NCBI GenBank assembly: GCA_947179485.1 | Contig: OX359247.1 | Coordinates: 53,727,131 to 53,791,130, forward strand | Source: Allacma fusca | Taxonomy: Eukaryota; Arthropoda; Collembola; Symphypleona; Sminthuridae | Direction: 5' to 3' | Length of the DNA stretch: 64,000 bases | Part shown: piece after piece, positions 22,391 through 33,691 of the stretch | Layout: each line of letters begins with the position of its first letter | Position numbering within the stretch: the first letter of the stretch is position 1 | The notes under the pieces: model-generated | What the model saw: only the letters and a program-made list of their open reading frames with translations | What the model was told of the DNA's origin: nothing | Databases searched by the model: none | Translations under genes and position numbers: made by a program

Positions 22391-22889
22391 AGTGTTTTTG
22401 GCAATGGCCAACTATCCCGCCGTTCAATGTTGCCCAACTACTTTGGCCCATTTTGTCAACGATCCCGGATCGCAGGATCGGGAACTTTTTCCACTACCGT
22501 CTTGAGGACGCCGAAACATGTTTCTATGTTAAGCTATTAACATGAGTGAAAGCACCACGAAAAAAGTTGAAAATATATGTAAGATGATCAATACCTCACT
22601 AACCTCGTGATCATGTATGCATATTACTGTCTGAAGAAACTCATAAATTAACCAGATATTTTAGTAAATATGTATGTGCACAAAAAAAAACAAAAAATAA
22701 CGAATATGGGACAATTGTTAAATTCTTTGAGGACTTAACTTTTCGTTTTAGGAAAGAAACTTTAAGAGAATTATACAAGATAGCATATACTATGTATTTT
22801 ATATTACAAAGAATGATAATAGTTTTTATTTCAAAGATATAAAATCACATTTAATTTTTCATAAAATAGCGAGACCTTTTTACATGAAT

Positions 22890-24030
22890 TTATTTACCTT
22901 TTTACGGAATATATTAGAAATGTGGTCTTCGTCGCTTAGAATGCAGCATCCAACCGATATATATACGTACAAATTTAAAATTATTTGTGCCGTCGAATAA
23001 AATTCCGATTAAACAAGTGAGTTGAGAAACTTATATGGTTGACGATATTCAAAATTACTACTTGTACCGTACAATTAGTTAAACAATAAAAAAAATATTA
23101 AATCAGTTCCTGTGGCAGGTGATACTGTCAGACTATGAATCCTATGAGTATGACTAAACACATTTTAATGGATTTTTCGAAAATCTTGAGGACACTGAAA
23201 AATGCTTCTCTATGTACATATACGTCCACGTGTACATGTTATAAGGGGCCATCCGTTTTTCGTAAAGCGTACATGGGTCAGAGTTCATTTGGTAGAACCG
23301 TTAGGAGTCATTACAAAGAAGCGATATGAGTTAATTGGGTCACACATTATCATTACTCTATTTTGTATTGTTTCTATTTGTTGCAATATCAAGCAAGTTT
23401 AACATTGAAAAATACAACTGAAAAACTTACTGTATTGATTAAAGGTAAAGTCATTGAGCCAATCTTGTATTATAAAATATCTTAAAATTTCCAAGGCAGT
23501 AACCCGTCATATCACAATGAATGTTGGTCATGCTTTGTAAACATAGGGAACACGGTTATACTTAATAAATGGTGTTTCTATTGAATTAACTCAAAAAAAT
23601 GTAATAACTAACTACAAGGATTTGCATAAAAAGAGGGATGTACGAAATATACAATTTTTAAGGGAAGTTTGATTTAATGGCAAGTATTAGGGACCCTTAC
23701 CTGTATTAGCTGTAAATTCCCTTGTTACAAAAAATAATGTTAAAAAATTGCATTCAAAATAAGGACTTTTTTATGTTTTCCCCAACTACACAGTCTGACC
23801 TTATTATTAAGAAGACCCCTTTAAAAATGCCTGGTTTTCATTCACCCCGTTCAATCCCAGGTTTATGGAATTAATGTACATTCGAACTGTGAGTAATATG
23901 TTAGAGCTAGAGTCGAACAGAAGTCTTTTAAATATCTATAAAATTCTCGAAAAAAATGATTTTAAGCTAAAAACGAACGGTGTTGAGAAAACTGTGAAGG
24001 GACAAGCATGTTGGCAGAGTCTGTTTTTTT
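22890..24030. repeat. dispersed repeat shared with 31.2-34.2 kb and 2.4-3.3 kb
   Basis: The first part (to about 23560) aligns with 31180-31280 plus 33768-34180 (TTAGAAATGTG, TTCGTCGCTTA, GAAAATCTTGAGGACACTGA, CATGGGTCAGAGTTCATTTG, GTAAACATAGGGAACA). The second part (23610-24030) aligns with 2441-3265. Here the two parts are adjacent, so this may be the more complete member of the family. No transposon protein could be read from it. Confidence 0.75.
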
Positions 24031-24172
24031 GAAGACGGCCATTCCCATAATGAAGCATTTTTTTAGCTATGTACTTATAAAGTACATACACACATTTTCA
24101 ATAATGTGTATGATATTGAGTCCAAATATGAAAGGGCTGTAGCCAACCAATCCGAAATTATTAAGAAAATAC

Positions 24173-25013
24173 CAGGGCTGGAGTATTCAAAAAATATGGA
24201 TACAATTCTGATTAAGATTAATCCTAATGGATTCCAATCCCAATTCAGATGTATTTGTTTCAAAAAATGAAAATTCCAATCCAATTTATTCAAATATTTT
24301 CTATGAATTCCAATATAATTCAAATACTTTAATTATTAAATATTAATACATGGAGGTACTAGAGTCCCGAAAAACATCGTAACTTTGCAATTAGATTTAA
24401 ACCAGAAAGCATCTAAATTCGGCAATTATTCATGAAAAGAAGCCAATTGATGTGCTAGACCATTTTATAAAGGCATTAATCTACACAAATACCATAAAAC
24501 CGTTTATGACTTTTTGATTCACTTTGTTTTTCAGGGATACCCTAGTAGTAAAAATGCGAGCTGCATGCTTTTTTCCCTGAAAAAATTAGACCCCTTTTTC
24601 CCAATTCAGAAAATTACTGACAAATTTCTTATAGTAGATTGCAGCAAATTCATTTCCAATAAAATTTTATCCTTGCTCTGCGTCATTTTGTTGAGTCAAA
24701 CGTAATCCCAAATTTTGTATTCCAACGAGTAGTTTAAAAAAGTTATGTAATGGCTGAAAGAAAACTCCTTTTGTTGTTTGAATTTACGAGAAAAACTTCA
24801 ACATGCCACGGATGTTTCGGATATCTAAGTATTGAATACAGTATTCAAATATATTTTGAATACTAATTCGAATACAGATATTTTTTTCCGATTCAATACA
24901 GATTTAAATGCTTGAAAAAATATATTTAAAAATACCAATTCCGATAAAAATGCCAACAAATAGGAATGAAATACCGATTCCAATTCTAATTCCGATTCGA
25001 ATGACCAGCCCTG
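24173..25013. mobile_element. non-autonomous hAT-type element (MITE) 4
   Basis: The ends are CAGGGCTGGAGTATTC on the left and CAGGGCTGGTCATTCG from the right. The 8-bp target duplication GAAAATAC is perfect (24165-24172 and 25014-25021). Subterminal zones are packed with ATTCCAATTC/GATTCCAAT words. 841 bp with no transposase. It has landed next to the repeat at 22890-24030. Confidence 0.93.
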
Positions 25014-25524
25014 GAAAATACAATGGGACTATTTGAGCTGCGGCACGGCACCAAAGAATGGAGCGTGATGTGGCCTTCTATTTACATGGAAGGCGCTGCC
25101 CGTGTATTACGTAGGGAGGAACCTCCTCTCCTCGTCTACTACAGCAAGCAATGCTGGCTGTATGTATACGTATACAATCCATGCCTGCATGGATCTAGAC
25201 GAGCATGCCGCCTGCCACTCTCATTTAGTTGTAGTAGGCTGTCGGTTAGCGGCTTATTTTTTCCTCGCTGTTTTATTAACAAATTATTTGTTGTTGCTTT
25301 ACAAAATTCAGGGGGGTACACATTACATGGTTGTACCCCACCCATTTTAGTGGGGGTTGCCATTGACCTTTGTAACACCATTGTTCACCGCGTGGGTCAT
25401 ACTGATTTATTTGTACATAAATCCATGAGATTGCGCAGGGTTACAGTCATATTTGGGAACGCAATTATGTGCACGACGCCTTAAGCAGATATGTATATAA
25501 ATTACCCGCTTCGGATTTTCCCCG

Positions 25525-25640
25525 TTTTGACTGCCGGCAGACGCAAAAAAACGCTTTTTCAAAATTTTGCACTACCGTTATTACGCTTTTCTTGAGTTTA
25601 GAGTTAAAAAAGCGTTTTTTGCGTCTGCCGGCAGTCAAAA
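25525..25640. repeat. fold-back element with long matched arms
   Basis: The left arm (25525-25559) and right arm (25606-25640) are inverted copies of about 34 bp differing mainly by the length of one A run. Each contains GACTGCCGGCAGACGCAAA. The loop is about 46 bp. Weaker complementarity (TTCGGATTTT against TTCGGAATTTT) continues outside the arms. A small MITE or foldback element is likely; I saw no clear target duplication. Bases 25022-25524 show no supported gene. Confidence 0.8.
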
Positions 25641-27509
25641 AAAATTCCGAAATTTCAAAAATGTCCATGTGATTTTTCAAAAAAAATCGAAATTTTGATG
25701 CTACGATGCGGAAAAAAATCATGAGTGTAGGAGTTAGTTGTGCAACACATTCGAGATCGCCAGTTTTTGAATATTCAAATTGGTAAGACTGTAATAAATT
25801 AGAGTATTTTTCGGGTTTTTTCGGGTTTTTGACCTTCGTACTGAGATTTAGAGGAAAAAAATTTCTTGGAATTTTTTCATCTTATTGTGAATCCGTTGGG
25901 CACCTCTAAAAGTGTTTCAAAACATAGTGATTTTCACGGTGACCGTTTTCAAAAAAACAGACTCGGCATCCATTCAAATAAACAGGTCTTCACGTAAGAT
26001 CCAATCATTGTAAGAGTCTTTCGATACCTTTGAGCATCACCGTAGGGGCCAAAAGTTTAGGAATATTTTTTAAACAGTTGAGAATAAACATTTTTTGCTT
26101 TATTTCAACCTTGTGTCACGTTTCTAGTCCCTAACAACGTAATTTCTGTCTTGAGAATTTAATATTAGATTCCAATGAATCCCCATGAAATTTGAAACAA
26201 GCGCAGCGTTCTATATTATTTTTTATAGTAATAATATTGGGGATGGCACAATGGAAACATCGGAAATCCCTCCTTGTAAGCATTTTTCTCTATTTTCTCC
26301 AACCTTGCTGTCTATTTTCACCGGTCATGCCCACAATTCTCGTCGTAACGCCTGATTAAAAGCTAAATGTATAACCTATGAAATTTCCTTACAATAAAGG
26401 TGTTTGTTTAAAAATTTGAATCGAAAGTGAAAGTATAAAGTTTCAGAAATTCCCTTTTACAAATACAAAAAAATCCTTTGGCTTCACTTTCTTAGTTCGT
26501 GGACTAGGTTTCAAAAAGGGTGGAAAAAATTTACGTAAAAATGAAAGATGATTGGCTTCAAACGAAGGGTGGTTGGTGACCCTGTTTCAGGGTGCCTTCC
26601 ATTTCGCTCTTCATTTCCTCACTCGCAAAGCCCACATCGTACCATGACAACGGACTATTTGAATGGCTATCAACGGACCAATGAACTCTCACATACAAAG
26701 ATCTTTATTATATCATCAAATTCTGTTTCAGTTCAACAATCAAATGAAAGAACAAACGTCCGTCTGTTCTTTTCCCGCCAAAATTCATAAACCTTATTAC
26801 TACAACCGCTGCTTCCCGTTTTGTAATTATGTAGAGCTAGATTTTGACCTTTTTGGTAGCTGCATTATTTCAACACAGACGGATGTGGTGAGCAATTTTC
26901 TCATGCAAAACAACTTCTGGAAAATAAGGTTTTTTTTAGTTTTGCTCGTAAAAACTGAATGGTTGCCTATAAATTCTTGGCGTGCTTTAAATGTAATTTA
27001 ATTGCTTATTTTGAATAATTACTGTATTAATTTTATCTACATACATACATGTGTACATATATGAATAAAGTTGATACTACTTGAAACAACAACACCCAAT
27101 CAGCAGCACAATTTTTATATTAACTAACAATAAGTAGTTTTAAGTGATAAGAGAACACTTCTGTTAAATCCGTAAATCATCATTTAACAATTTACATATA
27201 ATCTAGCTTGCGTCGCTATATGTACGTACTGACTTTCCCGAACTCCCGCAAATTTGTGAGACCCAACCCAGGGTATACTTTATTTGTATGATTTTTTGTG
27301 CATGGCATAAACCTCATTAACAATATGTTGGTGAGATGATATTATATCAATTTATTCGCAAAGTTTAAAGAGTCACTTGAAAATGTAATACAATCACTAC
27401 ATCATATAATTAATTAAGTTTGGCAGATAAGTTATGAAAACAATTTTAGAATATTGTTTGTTATTTCTACGAAGTTTTTCAACCAGTATCGTCCAAGTTA
27501 CTGAATTGT
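25641..27509. other. gene-free stretch
   Basis: No gene is supported. Segments around 26130-26230 are weakly similar to 14060-14140 (CCCATGAAATTTGAAACAAGCGCA against CCCGTGAAATTTGCTACAAGCACA), so older dispersed repeats lie here. From about 27080 the sequence is the 3' flank of EF-hand copy B and matches the flank of copy A from about 20515. Confidence 0.45.
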
Positions 27510-27935
27510 TTAAACACCAGGTTCGTCATCGATTTCTTCGGGTGACAATACACCGTCGCCATCTTTGTCATAGGCGGCAAATTCAAATCCTTCTGCCTGA
27601 CGGATTTGTCGGGCATAATGAGTTGCCTCTGCCTCGTCCACATCTCCATCGCCATTTATGTCTAATGACCTATACCTGTTGTACAAGTCAGTAGATGTGG
27701 CCTGTCGTTTCGAATTTGTTTTCCGTGTTTTATTCTGAGTTCGGCAGCCTCCGTCACAATTGCAGCAGAAAAAATTGCAACCTTTTTCCCCTCTTCCACA
27801 GCATGGAGTTCCTAATTCACCATCTTCACAATCGTCTGAAAAAGCCCATTTGCAACATACCGAGGTGACCGGGTTCACGTATAGGGCCACCACCATAGAA
27901 GCAGCCACGATAACTAGCCATAGACTGGGAGTCAT
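27510..27935 (-). CDS. secreted cysteine-rich EF-hand protein, copy B
   Basis: A single-exon frame of 141 residues starting at the ATG 27933-27935. It has the same architecture as copy A: a signal peptide (LVIVAASMVVALYV), a cysteine block (VCCKW, TPCCG, FFCCNCDGGC), an SKRQATSTD linker and two EF-hand loops, DINGDGDVDEAE and DKDGDGVLSPEE, ending DEPGV. Positions 1, 3, 5, 9 and 12 of both loops carry calcium-ligand residues. The cysteine block is longer by several residues than in copy A, whereas the EF-hand half is almost unchanged, so selection seems stronger on the calcium-binding half. Same strand as copy A, about 6.2 kb apart; flanks are duplicated too. A polyadenylation signal is at 27351-27356 on the minus strand. 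Confidence 0.87.
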   Translation of the reverse strand: MTPSLWLVIVAASMVVALYVNPVTSVCCKWAFSDDCEDGELGTPCCGRGEKGCNFFCCNCDGGCRTQNKTRKTNSKRQATSTDLYNRYRSLDINGDGDVDEAEATHYARQIRQAEGFEFAAYDKDGDGVLSPEEIDDEPGV

Positions 27936-27963
27936 TATCTGTTGTACAACGTTTCTGCATTAA

Positions 27964-29353
27964 AATTAATATAATACAATATTAATTAAAAATATCCAAA
28001 TAATTTCTCTATCACAACCACATAACAATCCCCTTATAGTAAATACTATTTTAAATCTAAATTACAGAATTCTACAATTATAATAAGTGCATATGTATAA
28101 GTAATTCTCTTCTGGAAATTACTACTCAATTATTTTGTTTCTATATAGTTACGTGAGTCCCCGATATTTCTCGTAAATGTGTCATATTATCAACCAGAAG
28201 TTTCAATTTAGAATTATTATTCTAATATACTATATTCCTGTAGAGATTTGCACAAAACGTTACCAGTTTCAGAAACATGACATCCTTTTTTTTGAGATAA
28301 CAATATTTTTGCAAATATGTGTAATTCAAGTGGCTGATTTCTCATTATTTTCTAATATCTTATTATATTATTATTATTGCAATAATAGGATGTTACCGTT
28401 AAATAAAATTTTATCAAAGTGAAATCTTATTTCTAAGCACTGATATCTAATTACTTGAAACACGCCCTTACATTGTTACCAGATTGGAATTGCTATCGGG
28501 AATCGGCTACAATGCAATAGTTTTCTCGGTTCCTCCACAGAGAGGATATTTACCGTTGAAGTCTCGAGCTCAGCGTGCATTCTGAATCATTCCCATCTGT
28601 CATCACTCACGGATGAGCTGAATCGCATCATTATTCTGTTTGCAAAACACTGAGATAGATTTCCATTTGAGAGCCGGATGTTAGCCGACTCTCCATAGCT
28701 GGAAGTGCTGATGGAGATCCGGTTGTCCCACTTGCTTTGTGCTTGTGAGAATTGACAATGCAGATTCTCACACGTATGCATGTAATCACATGCCGATTAA
28801 GGTACGAGAAAGTTCAAACGTTATATTATGATAAAGACCCCCGTTTTACTTCACGCCCGTGGAATCGTGTCAATGCAATATGGAATCTGATGTTGTTCAG
28901 CGCAAGAGGGTTCTTACGAGACAGTGGAAACGACGCGCGTTAACAGCAAATCGCATATAAAAAGACATCCATGTGAACTATCTTTTATTATACCAGAACT
29001 GAAAATGCATATAATCGGACAAAATATTTAGTTAGCGACATTCCCAATGCAATGTTGTATGCTTCCCGAAAACCGGGGGATTGGAGATTTTGAACGCGGT
29101 TTGGGAGGCCATCCTAAACCATAACTATACCTTACGGTATTTAAAACCAGTAACCAATTCATCCCATCTGGACATGTTTCCTGTTACAGCGAAAGAAAAT
29201 GTGGTCTCTTGTGTAAATAACTTGGATGAATTAGGACGAAACATTTCATTTTCTCGGGGAGTTTGTAAAGGAAATTTAGTGACAATGAGAAACAATGCGC
29301 ATCAGAGCTACTCTCAGGTATCAGGTGGAACCTGAAAAATACCCGTCGGGTCG
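27964..29353. other. gene-free stretch
   Basis: Up to about 28200 this is the 5' flank shared by both EF-hand genes. Between 28480 and 29335 the base composition is more balanced than elsewhere, but the open frames on both strands show no recognisable protein and no consistent splice signals, so I call no gene. Confidence 0.4.
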
Positions 29354-29361
29354 GGTATGGG

Positions 29362-30568
29362 CAGGGTGGCTTGATTTAAATCACGTTGATTTAAATCTTG
29401 ATTTAAATCAAGATTTAAATCACTTGATTTTTTTCAAATAAATCATTGATTTAAATCAAAATTGACTCTTCAACTTTTGCAGTTAAGTAAAATTTAATTT
29501 TACGTCTCCAAACGTTGTAAAACGTGCATTTGTTTGTTTTTACAAATTTTTGGTATAAAACCATTTTGGATTTTGATAATTTTCAGGATAATTTGGGCAC
29601 GTTGACATATTGATTATCTGTCACGCTGTCAAAGTGCCATAAAATTTGGATATGAGTGAGTTTTGAAGTATTGTGTAATACTAGAGCTTCTGCTGGGTAC
29701 AATTGTTATGCCCCACAGAATATTCCGCCTCGTTTCAAAATCCAGGGACAAAAATGAGTATCCCAATTCCGTCCTGAAATAACACGGAGACAATATTTAC
29801 ATCCCGAAAATGTCTCGTCCCTAACAGAAAATCAGTAACTACAAAAACATCTCAATATCCAATCTTTCTAAAAGAGTACCATTCAAAGTGGCAAGATTTG
29901 ACTGTGAATTTTGCATTTTTTAAATGTTACTCTTGTACGGAGAGATATTCACACTTGTTTAAACGGTATATTCCCAATTTGCAAATAATTTTTCTGTCCC
30001 AACATACTCTACCATCCCATCCCAAAACACTGTATATGCACACACTGTGCACATTTTATACAATTACATATAAATATATTTATGTATACATAAATCAATA
30101 AAAATCCAAATGAGACAGCTGGTATCTGTCCTACACAGCGTTTGGCTTCAAAGACAACTTAATTCCAAATTGTTACAATATAAAAAATACTGTTGATCTT
30201 TGGAATTGGCCTTTAACCAGCTTTTTATTTCATATTAGGTAGCTGACTTGCCTTTGTGATTTTCTCTCAATACATTTGATTGATTGTTCAAGTTTCATTG
30301 GTGCCAACAGTGCACAATATTATTAGGAAAATTAAAATCCAAAAATGTGTATGGAAATTCTATCGTACTAAAAAATTTTGAATTTAAATCATAAAATATT
30401 GATTTAAATAAAAAAAAATCCGATTTAAATCAAATAAATCCGATTTAAATCAAATAAATCCGATTTAAATCAAATAAATCCGATTTAAATCAAATAAATC
30501 CGATTTAAATCAAATAAATCTGATTTTTTTGATTTTTTTCAAAAAAATCAAAAAAATCAGCAACCCTG
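29362..30568. mobile_element. non-autonomous hAT-type element (MITE) 5
   Basis: It starts CAGGGTGGCTTGATTTAAAT and reads CAGGGTTGCTGATTTTTTTG from the right end. The 8-bp target duplication GGTATGGG is perfect (29354-29361 and 30569-30576). GATTTAAATC words fill both subterminal zones, including five tandem AAATAAATCCGATTTAAATC units near 30417-30518. 1,207 bp, no transposase frame. A segment near 29682-29830 resembles parts of the small element at 32509-32601 (GCTTCTGCTGGG against GCTTCTACTGGG). Confidence 0.94.
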
Positions 30569-31179
30569 GGTATGGGTGGGTCATATAAGATTACCCGATT
30601 ATCGGGTCGAGTTCAGGTTGTAGGAGGATCGGTAACTGAAATTGCATATCCTATCACGGTCAAGTTCACGGTAAATTCAAATACCTTAATTCTATATATA
30701 TGAGGTACAAGTTTGGCTCGCAGCATTTGAATTACCAGATCCCGATCCTGACAGTAGTGACTTATGTAAGTCGTGTCGAACTGCATGTAAAATTTCCTTA
30801 AGAAATTTAATTGACAAAACAGCTTCTCAAGTTAGTCAAATAGACTGACACAAAATGGAGGTAGGCATGAGAAAAGTATTCGAAGAGTAAGAGACACCAA
30901 ATTACCAAAGAGTTGCATGAAGTTATGCATTCGATGAGAGTTCCAATAAAATCTCTTTGTATGCATTAACCAATATTGATGCGCTACAAATTGAAAAAGT
31001 AAAATCTTTCGAATTTTAGTTGCGTTGAACCGTCACTTATCAGAAAACCCTCCTGGTGTTCCCTGCGAATTTTCTAAATTCCTTCAGAACTAGTTCATCA
31101 GAGAAAACCACCCGCGCTTACATATTTTTCCGCGCAAAAAATCTTAAGTTTAAATGAGATTCGTCAAATTCTCATAACC

Positions 31180-31382
31180 CTACCTTTCAGATTCGGAATG
31201 CATTAGAAATGTGTTCTTCGTCGCTTAAAATGTAACATCCAATATTTATACTTACAGATGTAGAAGCATTTGTACCATTGGTCGTCACGGGAACGGGCAA
31301 AACCCGGGTACATGAGAACGGGAACGAGTACAGGAACGGGTACGGGAACAAATATTTTGTTCCCAGCCAGTTTGGGTACGGG
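31180..31382. repeat. left part of dispersed repeat split by hAT element 6
   Basis: Bases 31190-31260 align with 22910-22970. Bases 31285-31382, and again 33692-33770, are rich in GGAACGGG/GGAACAGG words, so the hAT landed inside a short G-rich repeat nested in the dispersed repeat. Bases 30577-31179 contain no gene I can support. Confidence 0.65.
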
Positions 31383-32508
31383 TAGTGCTGTAATTTGTTC
31401 GTTCTGTTTCGTTTTGTTCTCTTCGGAAATTAACAAAAGTAGAACAATTTGAGTTTTGTTTGGTTACTGTTTGGTTCTACGGATGTAGAAGATTTTAGAA
31501 ATTTGTGAAATTGATTGTTGTATATTAGTACTGGAGCATATAGAAGTTGATTGGTGTACATTTGGTCCGCGCACAGAGTACGTTAAAACCAAAAAACGGG
31601 CTTTAACTAATTTTAGGCGGATCTGTTTTACAACTCTTATTTAATACAATCATTAAGCCTTTTGTTGATAGTTTCTAGGGGTGCAAGGCGTAATGTAATT
31701 ACATGCATCCACAAGACCTGTAATGACCTCATATATAGACATAATGTATTAACAAATGATTGTGATGGGGTTTACCTAGTGCTACCGATACGCAGGGTTT
31801 TGGGTTTGCCCGATGCCTTGATTGAATTAGTAACCTGTATTGGTTTTTTGGATTGCTTGGGCCTCTTTTATTTCTGTGTCTTCATGTCAACTCACAGTCA
31901 GACTAGTTTTAAAATTTTGGGATCAAATCAAAGTTTATAGTTTAGCATCCAAGTCATCCTTCTGCATTTTATTGAAAACAAAATCGAATTTCAGCAGTGG
32001 AGGCGTTAATGCCCCATTAACATATCCAATTCTGTAGCTTATGTCAATGTGCACCATTGACCTTCTTGTAACATTCCTAAGTCCAAGCTCATGACCTGAC
32101 TTTTACACTTACCTGTACATTCGTTCTAAATATAGATTTTCCTAATTAGAGATAAGAAACAAAGCCTCAAAACTAAACTTGTATTTTCTTCCTTTACCCA
32201 TCTACCCAACTTAAGGAAAATGATAAAAATGACTTCTCTTTTAGCTGTTGACGAGAACACATAACTCTCCTTTGAACTGACATTAAAATTATTCTAAGTT
32301 TTTGAGCTACAACCAAGTTGTATTTTGTCATCTGTGATTGCTTCTCATTCCAACTCAGCATTACCGTAGATTTAAAGGTTACTCTCATTCACATCATATT
32401 TTCATCCACTGCTCATATCACCGAGCTAACAGGAGGTGACATTTGTCCAAATAAGTACTGGTGTCCAACAGAAATTGATCTCGTTAACAACATCCGATGC
32501 ACCCAATC

Positions 32509-32601
32509 TAGGGCTTCTGTTCGGGAAGAGACGTCCCGAGGTTTTCGGGACGGGACGGAATTGCTACCGGGACAAAAATATTGTCCCCAGTAGAAGCCCT
32601 A
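32509..32601. mobile_element. tiny nested MITE
   Basis: 93 bp with inverted ends TAGGGCTTCTGTTCGGGA and, from the right, TAGGGCTTCTACTGGGGA. The inside has CCCGAGG/CGGGACGGGAC words able to pair. Flanks ACCCAATC and ACACTAAC are at best a decayed target duplication. Confidence 0.6.
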
Positions 32602-32979
32602 ACACTAACCCAAGCATCTAATAACAGTACAGGTTATAGTCATAGCATGTAACAATAATTACTCCATTTAGCTCAAGTAGGCATTCTAAGTTACACGTTG
32701 TTCAATAACTTTAGATTGGCCTTAAACATCTGTAAATAGTGCAAAGATTTTGTTGACCTGACTTAAGCCCAGTGGTTCAAAGGATAAATGATAGGTACAC
32801 ATGTAAATAAAACCATGCACTTCAATAGCTCCCAATGATGTTATTTGAGATTCATTATAAAGTGTATGTAAGGTCATGGTTCTACTTATAACCCGCCAAA
32901 GTCAAATTAAGGTCATATGAATCCTTGTGACCTATCGAAAAATGAGGTAGTAAAACTTCTTGTAGGTCTGAGGTCAAAT

Positions 32980-33490
32980 TGAGGTCACGGATTTTCTTGT
33001 AGTCTACTGAGGTCAATTTGAGGTCATGGAACTTGTTGTAACTCACTGAGGTCAATTTGAGGTCATGGAACTTGTTGTAACTCACTGAGATCAATTTGAG
33101 GTCATGGAACTTGTTGTAACTCACTGAGGTCAATTTGAGGTCATGTTGGTATTTGTGATTCACTAAGGTCAATTTGAGGTCATGTTGGTATTTGCGATTC
33201 ACTAAGGTCAATTTGAGGTCATGTTGGTATTTGTGATTCACTAAGGTCAATTTGAGGTCATGTTGGTATTAGTGATTCACTAAGGTCAATTTGAGGTCAT
33301 GTTGGTATTTGTGATTCACTAAGGTCAATTTGAGGTCATGTTGGTATTAGTGATTCACTAAGGTCAATTTGAGGTCATGTTGGTATTTGTGATTCACTAA
33401 GGTCAATTTGAGGTCATGTTGGTATTAGTGATTCACTAAGGTCAATGTGAGGTCATGTTGGTATTTGTGATTTACTAAGGTCAATTTGCT
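32980..33490 (+). repeat. 39-bp minisatellite, each unit with an AGGTCA DR5 site
   Basis: About 14 head-to-tail 39-bp units. Each opens with AGGTCAATTTGAGGTCA, that is two AGGTCA half-sites in direct orientation with a 5-bp spacer, followed by TGTTGGTATTTGTGATTCACTA or, in the first units, by TGGAACTTGTTGTAACTCACTG. Around twelve units keep both half-sites intact; the unit near 33090 has AGATCA and the one near 33445 has a changed spacer. DR5 of AGGTCA is a classical nuclear-receptor response element. The frame on the minus strand (32882-33250) is only a by-product, since 39 is a multiple of three. Confidence 0.9.
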
Positions 33491-33691
33491 CATGTTATTT
33501 TTGGGCCCTTTTTCAAACTCAAAGTTTGAAAAGGTTATTATCCGCTGTCGCGGTGGTTTGTTTGTTATAGTTTTGTTTTATATTGTCGTAGTTTTGTTTT
33601 TTTCGAAAACCGATTTTGTTTGTTTTGTTTTGTTCAAAAAACAAGAACCGAACAAAAGAACAAACAAAACGCGAACAATATTACAGCACTA

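Larger units (their letters stand above)
31383..33691. mobile_element. non-autonomous hAT-type element 6, carries a minisatellite
   Basis: The inverted ends read TAGTGCTGTAATTTGTTCG on the left and TAGTGCTGTAATATTGTTCG from the right. The 8-bp target duplication GGTACGGG is perfect (31375-31382 and 33692-33699). At 2,309 bp it is the largest hAT-type element here, yet no transposase can be read from it. It contains a nested 93-bp element (32509-32601) and the DR5 minisatellite (about 32980-33490). The TTTTGTTCGGTTC-like subterminal words recur at both ends. Confidence 0.93.

Noticed and set aside
25023-25484. 153-residue open frame
   Set aside because: It starts right after a MITE target duplication and shows no domain, no splice context and no codon bias; another frame overlaps it on the minus strand.
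32882-33250. 122-residue frame with repeated DLKLTLVNHKYQH
   Set aside because: A by-product of the 39-bp DR5 minisatellite read on the other strand.
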